Shown in pieces: positions 48,394 to 57,889 of a DNA stretch of 64,000 nucleotides. This DNA comes from Cunninghamia lanceolata (lineage: Eukaryota; Streptophyta; Pinopsida; Cupressales; Cupressaceae), in the NCBI GenBank assembly GCA_027924645.1, contig BSBN01000297.1:9114001-9178000 (forward strand), in the 5' to 3' direction. The position numbers were made by a program, and so were the translations under genes. The notes beneath the pieces were generated by a model. It saw only the letters and a list, made by a program, of their open reading frames with translations. It ran no database searches and had not been told where the DNA came from. How positions within the stretch are numbered: the first letter of the stretch is position 1; each line of letters begins with the position of its first letter.

Positions 48394-50679
48394 TTACAAT
48401 TCCACGTTAATGGCTTATTCTCCATGCAATATTAACAGATAAAGGATTTTAATTATAGGTGCTTTTTCCAACAATCTAAAGCATCCAATTTCAACTCATG
48501 TTCTGTCTAATCGTCAACACAATCACCAAGTATGGGATTAGCTGAGGTATTTTTTCTAGAATACAAGGGCCTTTACAATTCCACATTAAAGGCTTATTTT
48601 TCACTCGATATTAAGAAGATAAGGATTTTGATCATAGGTGTTTTTTTCCAATAGCTTGAAGTATCCAATTTCAACTCATGCTCCCTCTGATCGTCAACAT
48701 AATCACCATCAAGTATGGGATTGGCTAAGGTAGTTTTTGTAGAATACAACAACATTTACGATTTCACATTAATGGCTTATTCTCCTCTCGATATTAACAA
48801 GATAAGGATTTTGATTATAGGTGTTTTCTTTCCAACAACATGAAGTACCCAATTTCAACTCATGTCTCGTCTGATCATCAACATAATCACCATCAAGTAT
48901 GGGATTGGCTAAGGTAGGTTTTGTAGAATACGAGGACGTTTACAATTCCACGTTACATGATTATTCTCGACTCAATGTTAACAAGATAAGAATTTCGATC
49001 ATAGGTCCTTTTTACAATAGCATGAGTATCCAATTTCAACTCATGGTCCATCTGATAGTCAACATAATCACCATCAAGTATGGGACTAGTTGAGGTAGGT
49101 TTTGTAGAATACAACAACATTTACAATTTCACGTTAATGGCTTATTCTTCACTCGATATTAACAAGATAAGGATTTTGATTATAGGTGCTTTTTACAACA
49201 TCATGAAGTACCAAATTTCAACTCATATTCCATGTGATTGTCAACATAATCACCATCAAGTATGGGATTGGCTGAGCTAGGTTTTGTAGAATACAAGGGC
49301 TTTTACAATTCCACGTTAAAGCCTTATTCTCCACTCAATATTAACAAGATAAGGATTTTGATCATAGGTGATTTTTCCAATAGCATGAAGTATCCAATTT
49401 CAACTCATGTTCCATCTGATCGTCAAAATAATCACTATCAAGTATGGGATTCATTGAGGTAGGTTTTGTAAAATACAAGGGCATTTACAATTCCACGTTA
49501 ATGGCTTATTCTCCACTCAATATTAACAAGATAAGGATTCTGACTATGGGTGCTTTTTTCAATAGCATGAAGTACCCAATTTCAACTCATGTTCCATCTG
49601 ATCGTCAACATAATCACCATCAAGTATGGGATTGGCTAAGGTAGGTTTTGCATAATACAAGGGCATTTATAGTTCCACGTTAATTGCTTATTCTACACTC
49701 AATATTAACAAGATAAGGATTATGATTATAGGGGTTTTTTTCCAACAACATGAAGTATCCAATATCAACTCATGTTCCATCTGATCGTCAACATAATCAC
49801 CATCAAGTATGGGATTGGTTGAGGTACGTTTTGTAGAATACAAGGGCCTTTACAATTCCACGTTAAAGGCTTATTCTCCACTCATATTAACAAGATAAGG
49901 ATTTTTATTATAGGTACTTTCTCCAATAGCATGAAGTATCTAGTTTCAACTCATGCTCCATCTAATCGTCAACATAATCACCATCAAGTATGGGATTGGT
50001 TGAGGTAGGATTTCTAGAATACAACAACATTTACAATTTCACATTAATAGCTTATTCTCCACTCGATATTAACAAGAGAAGGATTTTGATTATAAGTTCT
50101 TTTTCCAATAGCATGAAGTACCCAATTTCAACTCACGCTCTATCTAATTGTCAACATAATCACCATCAAGTATGGGATTGGCTAATGTAGGTTTTGTAGA
50201 ATACAAGGGCCTTTACAATTCCACATTAAAGCCTTATTTTCCACTCAATATTAAAAAGATAAGGATTTTGATCATAGGCACTTTTTCTAACATCTTGAAG
50301 TATTCAATTTCATCTCATGCTCCATTTGATTGTCAACATAATCACCATCAAGTATGGGATTGTTTGATGTAGGCTTTGTAGAATACAAGGGCATTTACAA
50401 TTCCACGTTAAGGGCTTATTCTCCACTTGATATTAACAAGATAAGGATTTTGAGTATAGGTGCTTTTTCCAATAGCATGAAGTATCCAATTTCAACTCAT
50501 GTTCCATTTGATCATCAACATAATCACCATCAAGTATGGGATTGGCCGAGGTAGGTTATGTAGAATATAAGGGCCTTTACAATTCCATGTTAAAGGCTTA
50601 TTCTACACTTGATATTAACAAGATAAGGATATTGATCATGGGTTATTTGTCCAACAACATGAAGTATCCAATTTCAACT
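48300..50679 (+). repeat. 182-bp satellite array, about 13 units
   Basis: The phrase CAAGTATGGGATTGG (or variants) recurs near 48,350, 48,530, 48,712, 48,895, 49,077, 49,259, 49,440, 49,622, 49,805, 49,986, 50,168, 50,350 and 50,532, a period close to 182. Units are diverged by scattered substitutions and small indels. Most contain a 66-codon plus-strand frame (M-G-L-A-E-V-G-F-V-E-Y), which ends 19-20 bases into the next unit because 182 is not a multiple of three. The array resumes at 57,487 beyond element C. Confidence 0.93.
50675..50679. repeat. Target-site duplication CAACT of element C
   Basis: CAACT precedes TGTTGTG at 50,680, and CAACT at 57,487-57,491 follows ...GACCAACA. Other satellite units read TTTCAACTCATGC with a single CAACT, so both edges of the insertion are fixed to the base. 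Confidence 0.92.
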
Positions 50680-51951
50680 TGTTGTGTGGTTACACAACAT
50701 GCCCCATTTTGACTTGGCAAAACAGGGACCCAACTTTTTGGCCGATTTTATACTTTCTGGCGGTTTGGTAAAAGTAAGTCATGTAGATCATCATGCACGG
50801 AAAGGCTGGGTAAGTTATCATCATGAGGTCAGTTTGTCAAAATTCTTATTTCATTCTAGTGACCTCATATTTAGAAAGAGCATCAAATTTCATGCAGGTT
50901 TGCCTTTTGTATCACCCTGATATTCATTAAATTGTGAAAGTTATGAACAGTCAAAGTTTGAGTCAAACCTGATATTTCTGGGGGAGGATCATATTTCGTA
51001 ACATCCATCATATTATAGAAGGTCACCCCGATCTAATCTATCACTAGATAAATCATGCGGTCCAAATAATCGGACGTCAAATTTAGGTGATAGTAACCTT
51101 CACCCGTCAATAGCCTTACGATATCGCGAGGATCATATTTTTCAATGTAACCCGATATTTCTTAATATCCTCCTGCCGTGAAATACCCCCCAAAGCCAAT
51201 ATCTTGATGATGTCATTTAGGTCCGATAAACAAAGAAATGAACATGACGATGACATAATCATCATTTCCACTTCTCGGGGGCATACTTCTTGAACATGAT
51301 CCTGCTTATATAACATGACGATGACATCAAGATGCCTTGCCGATACACTGAGCGAATATCAGGATGACATCATCTCGATATTCCGAAGGAGAGACATGTA
51401 AGTTTATCCGGTCATCATCATCTTTGAAACATCACCCAATATATCAAGATATCCTCCTGATGTACTAAGCATAACCAAAGGGTGCACTCGTCACCCGATC
51501 TTGTCGACGATAGTTTTTCCTCTCAAGGAGGATGACCACATTAAACTCGGGATGATATTTGCGAATATCCTCCTATCATTTGAATATCACCCTATCATTT
51601 GAATATCACCCCTCTCCCATTGCTGCCATTATCATTTAATGCACACAGACATGGTAGGTAGTTCCCGCCGATTACAAGACCCGATGAAATAGCTAGCGAA
51701 ATCCTGACTTTCCGTGTGGAAAATTAACGAATCAGATCCAATCCATCAGGGTTTGCCCTAATTTCACCCTAAGTGCATGGTTAAAAGGCTGAATTCACTG
51801 TCATTTCATTTTTACCTTGTGATAAATTTGTTTTTACAGAGCACTAGCTTCCATATCCTCATACAGGTGATCGTTGTACGAATTGAGCTTACAGACAGAA
51901 GGAAGTGCGTGATCATCAGCAGAATTAAGAGCATTGTCAGTAGTCCAATGG
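50680..51951 (+). other. 5' non-coding region of element C
   Basis: About 1.27 kb before the TATA box. It holds many scattered copies of GATGACAT/CATCATGA and of AATATCCTCCT/AATATCACCC (for example 51,154-51,170, 51,448-51,460, 51,570-51,615). GGGGGAGGATCATATTTCGTAACATCC near 50,985 looks superficially like a polypurine tract plus LTR start, but no matching second LTR was seen. Confidence 0.5.
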
Positions 51952-51958
51952 TATAAAA
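51952..51958 (+). promoter_or_regulatory. TATA box of element C
   Basis: TATAAAA with CCAAT just upstream (51,945). The expected start of transcription is near 51,980-51,990, or slightly upstream if the splice donor at 51,977 is used. Confidence 0.5.
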
Positions 51959-51976
51959 GGAAATTTGCATATCCAG

Positions 51977-52170
51977 GTAAGTAAATGAAACCCTCATCCT
52001 ATTGTTTCTGTAATAGTCAGGTATGGGTTGTTAATCTGAAGTTCTGGTTTATGCATTCACATGATTAAGTAATGTTGAACAGATACAGTAGGCATGATGA
52101 TTAGTAAAGTTAATTGTAAAATGCATGCATGTTTATACCCATTGTAAGAGAAGATTTTGTCAAATTGTAG
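51977..52170 (+). other. Candidate leader intron of element C
   Basis: A consensus donor CAG|GTAAGT (51,974-51,982) and an acceptor TTGTCAAATTGTAG|G (52,170) flank 194 bp, ending 6 bases before the ATG at 52,177. Short distance from the TATA box is a caution: the first exon would be very small. Confidence 0.45.
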
Positions 52171-52176
52171 GCACCC

Positions 52177-55100
52177 ATGGCTGATAAGAGGTTGGCTAAG
52201 TGTGAGGCTGAATTCAGTAAGCCTATGTTCTCCTCTCAGAGGGGTGTCCTATTTAAATACCCATCAGGGGAGTACCAATTTGGAAGCCTAGTCAGCTATG
52301 CTGAATGATGAGAAGAACAAGAGTCCTGTGTTGGATGCAGTTTTCGTATCCGAGATGTGGAATGCCACCAGTTTCCCATACTCTATGGAGTCTCCGGAAC
52401 TGGTTATCGAGTGCACCAGGAACTACAACCCAGAGACCAGGCAGGTCATGAAGCATGGGAGGATATATGTAGATCTATCCATCAAGGGTCTCTCCCAGAT
52501 GTTTGGACTGCCATTGGGCAGGAAGGTCAAAAGTATAGACCTGAAGAAATCAGAGAAAGAATATGAAAACAACAAGAAACAAGCCAGGAAGAATATGTAC
52601 CAATGGAGGGCTGAAAACAGTACATATCCTGCAGCCACCAAACTTCCTGTGCACCTATTCAAATATGATTTTGCTGATGAATATCAATACATGATTGCAC
52701 TACTGAGCAGAGTAACAAGCCAACCTGATGCTGGTAGTTTCAGGGATTGGATGTATGGTGTGATTATGATGTGTTTGTACTCAGATATCAAGCCACTGTG
52801 GGGCCAGCTAATAAGTGATGCTCTGCATGAGCAGCTGATGAACCTAGGAGGTTCAAATTATGCTTTCTATATGACATCCTACATTGTTTACTCCTGTGCT
52901 TATAAAGGCACATTTGATGCACTGATTATAGATGGGAAAGTCACAGGAACAGTCAATGCTGTGCATATCTGGGATCATCATCCCCAGCTGCAAAGAGCCA
53001 ACTACCTCCAAGACTACAAACTGGTCAATGATGCATTCTCTATGCATCTGGTGAGGACCATGGAGGAGGACAGAACAAAGAGATTGAGCATGGAGGCTCA
53101 GGAGATAATTTACAGGCATGGAGCCTGGTATATACAGTTTTCCACCTTTTCCTACATAAGGATTGAAGGTTTTGAGGGACATCCCCTCATGTTGCCATGG
53201 TATCCCACTGATGCAGTGATACTTATGGAGTTCATAAGGCAGAGCTCTACAATGATAAAAACATACAAGGATGCAAAGAAGTTGCCACCAATTTTGTTTC
53301 TAGTCACCACTGGCTGGTACATGTGCCCAGATTCAGAACACATAAAGAAGGTGATGGTCACCCTGAATAAAATGAAGTTGCAGCCTGTTCCGCTGACAAG
53401 ACCATATGATCCTTATGGTAGGATGCAGAAAATAATAGGAAAGCCTATTCATCAGAGGCACCTAGAAGACTTTTGGGCTGATTGTGAAGATGAAGAAGAA
53501 GCAAGAAGAAGAAGATATCAAAGGCTAACTTTGAATCAAATCAGAACCTTTGATTGCATCCCCATTCCCCAACAATTGAAGAAAGATGATGGCAGGATCA
53601 TTGCGGATGAGTATGAACAGAAGAAGACATTTAATGATACCATCTTTGCACCTGACCTCACCATACAGGAGGATATATCCTTGGACCCCTTCATTGCCAG
53701 GACCATATAGCTAACCCAAGCTTGGGTTGATGAACAGATAGAGGCTATGAAGAAGAAAGGTGTTGCCATTACAGTGGACAACAAAAAGAAAGGACATGAT
53801 ATTCTTGGGGAGGAATATGATGACTTCATAAATGAGAAGAGGAAGTCTAAGGGAGATAGGCTCCCTCCACAACAACAATAGAGCAAAAGACCCCCAAAGG
53901 GCAAGAAAGTAGATAATGAACCCAAAGGGGTCATTATTGAAAGGGCAGTATTTGTCACTGAGGAGGTAACAGCATCAGGATCAGGATCTGGATCAGCATT
54001 AGCATCACCTCCAAGGACAAGAAAAGGAAAGTCTAAGAAGAGTAAGACAGTAGAGGCTGGAATTACTGAGACCCTAGAAGAGGGTCAATCCTCAAGAAAA
54101 CATGATGAAGATGATATCCTCATGGAGGAAGAGCCTGAGGAAGAAGAGGCCCCTTTATTATTCAAAAGGAAGAGGAGAGCTCCACAGGTGGTGGTATCTA
54201 CCCCACCTAAGAAACAAAGAATCTCCATGAGAGGTGAAATAAGACAATCCCCTACATTGTTGCAAGGGGTAGGTAGTGAAGTGCATAGGGAACTTTAGCA
54301 CAATGTTCCACTTCCTACCATCGCCAAGTTCAAGATTGAGCTTGCAGAAGAACAGATGAAAGATACCTCCCAGACACATGCAGAAGGTCACATCTTGCTG
54401 GACGAGACAATAAATTTGTCTGATGATGAGGTTGTGAAGGAAGTAGCTTCACAAAAGATGGAAACCCTTGCTGCAGGTACTCACATGACCCCTCACAAGA
54501 CTCTACCAGTTCAAACTATACTGGAGGAGATAAAGCAAGTGGAAACTGAGAAAGAAAAGAGTCCAGAGCAAGTAGCCCAAGAAATGGGGTTAGATACACT
54601 GATTACAGAGGTGACAAAACCTGCAGTGATAGACTTATCAGAGAAACAGGATGTGAATCCTGAACATCCAACAGGATCACCTAACAAAGGGCTACCTGCA
54701 GAAGAAGTGAAGATGGCAGAACTAGAGGGCCATACTTCAGAACTAAGCCAACAAGGTCAACAAGATGCATCAGCAGAACCAATTATAGTAGAGGTTCAAT
54801 AAAAGAAGGCTGATGAGAAAGATATGGTAGAGGATCCTGCCGCTAAGGTTCAAGAAGTAAGTGGTACAGGTGTAGATCAAATTGTGGTTACAGAACTAGC
54901 GTCAGCACCTAAGGAAACTTCCCAAGTATCCACGACTGAAAATGTTCCTCAATAGGAGAAGAAGTCGAAAGTGGATGAGGTGATAACGGAAAAGGATCAT
55001 GATCATCATGATCAACAGATAGATACATCACAAGATCCTCCACGTCAAGAAGATGCTCCTCCAGAGAAAGAAGTTCCTCTATAGGAGGATGTGCCACAGG

Positions 55101-56560
55101 ATCAACAACAAAGTGAGCATCACGAAGAAGAACTAAGGAAATCACCTTCTCCATCACATTTACTGATAGAAATAGGAGATACAGGTGAACATCATGATGA
55201 TGCGGAGAAACATGATCAGGTACCTCTGTGGTTGGAGAAAGAGGTAAATATAGAAGAAGAATTTGAAATTCAAGAATTTGATGTCTCCACCTTATTTTCT
55301 GAGAATATAATAAAACCTAAGAGGAAGGCCAGAATGACTTCGGCCATCAAAAGAGATCCAACAATTGGGAGGAGGACTACACAAATTGTAGTACCTATTG
55401 TAGAGAAAGAAAAAGGTAAAATTACCTTAGATGAGTTCCAGATCAGCATAGTGGACTTAGGGTTTGCCAATGAAGACCAAGAGGGTCAAGAAGGTAAAGA
55501 TATTATTGATTCTTTAATTCAGAAAGTGAAAAGAGAGAAAGAGAAAAATAAGCAACATAAAGAGCACATTGCTTGGTTGCATGCCCACATAGGGACACTG
55601 ATTAATCTTGATGATACTTCAACTGAACATGCAGTCCCATTGACTGCTATTTCTCAAGAGGAGGTGAATAAATTAGATCTCATGAAACATGAGGCAGTTG
55701 TATTGAAGAAATGGATGTTATCCACATTGGATACTACAGAGGAAATAGTAAAGGCCTCTTTGAAGAGGTGGAACACTCTCAGTGACTCTAGGACCAAGGT
55801 AGACAAATTGCAGATGCAGACAGGAAAGAGGTCTTACAAATTGGAAAAAGTATTAGACATCCTGGGAGAGATAAGGAGGATAAATCCTCAGCTGCTCATC
55901 AATAAACAGGTACTAAATATTAATACTACCATGTTGGTTGACATATGGTATAAGGACATTCAATTTGAATGTGGAGTGCTAAAGAGATGCAATAATAAAT
56001 TGAGAGATATCAGCATGAAGTTGCATGATCTAATGTCTGTTGAGGCAGAAATTTTCGAGACACTAGAAGGAAAAGTGGAAGGGAAAGTAGAAAATCAAGA
56101 TGAGGAATTTACCATCAAAGATTTACATAGCAACTTCCAATCAGTAGCAGATGATCCGCTTGTTCACTTGACAGAAGAAGTCATAGATAAAATAATGAGA
56201 ATCAAAGTCAAGATGGAAAATTACAACGAGACGCTGCAAAATAGGAAGAACAAGCTGGATAGCAGCAGACATAAATATGAGGCACACAAGCACGTCATCA
56301 TCAAAGCAAAGACTTAGGATGGCGGAGAAATAGAGAAAATTGTGTAGCTATATGAGTAGATCCGGAGCAGCATGCAGCCTCATATGTGAGGTCATCATCA
56401 TGATGATGATGAAAGTTCAGGAAGTGATACACTTGGTGAAGAAGCACATGACTTTGATAAAGTAGATGACGATGCATCATAGAGTAAATATCAGCATCTG
56501 ATACTTAATGAAAATAAGTTTTTAGATAGTTGCCAGCTGGCAACTTGTGCCATTTTGTAA
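52177..56560 (+). pseudogene. Giant ORF C, unknown mobile-element protein (near-intact)
   Basis: About 1,460 codons. I place the start at ATG 52,177 (M-A-D-K-R-L-A-K-C); one extra base near 52,304 shifts the frame to the 470-codon open part beginning at 52,298. The shared motif is at 52,469-52,567 (V-D-L-S ... M-F-G-L-P ... I-D-L-x5-E-Y-E), in a folded-looking N-terminal domain to about 53,600. A charged middle has an acidic run at 54,105-54,150, K-R-K-R-R and P-P-K-K-Q-R-I at 54,160-54,223, and a long Glu/Gln/His-rich part. A helical, coiled-coil-like end runs from 55,430. The frame is interrupted by TAG at 53,708, 53,879, 54,296, 54,953, 55,082, 56,315, 56,345, 56,357 and 56,480, TAA at 54,800 and TGA at 56,387, nearly all fitting lost Gln. 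No known enzyme motif seen. Confidence 0.78.
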
Positions 56561-57486
56561 AGGTTGACATAGTCAAAGGAAATATTGACCGTAGATATGC
56601 ATAGACAAATCAAGATCGTTGATCTTTTTGTAACGGATTCCTCACCTTATTCTATAAAAGGTGCAGGACCCCCCTTTTTTAAAACATTCGAAACTTAATT
56701 GAAATTTGACTGCTGAAATATTCAGGGCTTATTTCAAAGCTTTTTTGTATACATCTATATCTTTGCATACCTAATGGATGAGAAGACTGTTGTGATTACA
56801 ATTCATAGTAAATCTTGAGTAATCAGTGTGTGAATCCTGGATATATGTGGTGATTTGCTGTGTCCTTTGGAGTGCATGTCTACTTGCATATGTTGTTTTC
56901 ATACAATTCCTTTGAAGTTAGGATCAACTGTATCTAGCTGTGGAATGTCCTGGTGAACATATGGTTTGGTTTTCTTCTCTTCATGACTATATCTGATGTA
57001 CATGTTGTTCAATAGCTGAAGGTTCAACATTAATTTGAAATATTTCTTTCCATTTCTTTGAATTTCAGAGCATTTCACCATCATAATTGCAAATAACTGA
57101 TAATCTTAAGCAAATAATGCAAATATGTGGACATCTTGTAGATAATTAAAAAACATTTAGCATATTTGAAACTAAAGCATGCATTATTGATGAATCTCAT
57201 GCAAATATTTGAGTATTACTGTATCATTTGATCAAACAACTATGTAAAATGACCTCTCTATGAAAAATCTTTGCAGAAAATGATGTCATGATGATGAACT
57301 CAACGTAAGGCCCCAAAATGGAAACAACAACACACATCAACCTCTGAGTAACGTCAGAAGATTAAGACCTAATCACCAGAGACTTGGGATCATGAATTCT
57401 CTGAATTCATCATATCTTTCAAGATGAATAAAGGTTAATGTGTACTTTTATTCTATGCTTGTTTGTGACTAACATCATGACCAACA
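56561..57486 (+). other. 3' non-coding region of element C
   Basis: About 0.93 kb without a reading frame. It contains a second TATA-like CTATAAAAGG (56,651-56,660) followed by a C/T run. It ends CATCATGACCAACA at the target duplication. Confidence 0.5.
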
Positions 57487-57880
57487 CAACTCATGCTACA
57501 TTTGATTGTCAACATAATCACTATCAACTATGGGATTGGCTAAGGTAGGTTTTTTAGTATACAACAACATTTACAATTCCATGTTAATGGATTATTATTC
57601 ATTCAATATTTACAAGATAAGGATTTTGATCATAGGTTTCTTTTCCAACAACATGGAGTTTTTGATTTCAACCCTTGCTCTGTCTCATTGTCAACACAAT
57701 TAGCATCAAGTATGAGATTAGCTAAGGTAGGTTTTCTAGAATGCAAGGGCATTTAGAACTCCATGTTAATGGCTTATTCTCTACTCCATATTCACAATAT
57801 AAGGATTTTGATCATATGTGCTTCTTCCAACAACATGATGTCTCCAATTTCAAACCATGCTCTATCTAATCATGGTCAAC
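57487..57880 (+). repeat. 182-bp satellite, two further units
   Basis: Continues the array after element C, with repeat phrases near 57,526 (CAACTATGGGATTGG) and 57,708 (CAAGTATGAGATTAG). The array ends near 57,880 at the 3' edge of the LINE. Confidence 0.88.
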
Positions 57881-57889
57881 TATTAAAAA

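Larger units (their letters stand above)
50680..57486 (+). mobile_element. Element C: precise 6.8-kb insertion carrying giant ORF C
   Basis: Inserted in the satellite with a 5-bp duplication (CAACT). It begins TGTTGTGT and ends GACCAACA, so TG...CA with short inverted ends. These are integrase-type hallmarks, yet I cannot find direct LTRs when comparing 50,680-51,950 with 56,560-57,486, nor a clear primer site or polypurine tract, nor any gag-pol. The inside is organised like one gene: promoter-like region, TATA box, leader intron, a giant ORF homologous to A and B, and a 3' non-coding end. The first 20 bases form a hairpin (8-base arms, 4-base loop). Confidence 0.8.

Noticed and set aside
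48899..50554. Seven similar 66-codon plus-strand frames as real small-protein genes
   Set aside because: They are the same satellite unit repeated, start and stop are dictated by the repeat period, and several units have the frame broken. No promoter is visible.
48300..50679. Regular repeats as a CRISPR array
   Set aside because: Period 182 with no short constant repeat and variable spacer pattern; eukaryotic satellite in a plant context.
50985..51015. GGGGGAGGATCATATTTCGTAACATCC as polypurine tract plus LTR start
   Set aside because: It lies in the 5' part of element C, and no second copy of the following sequence occurs near the element's end.
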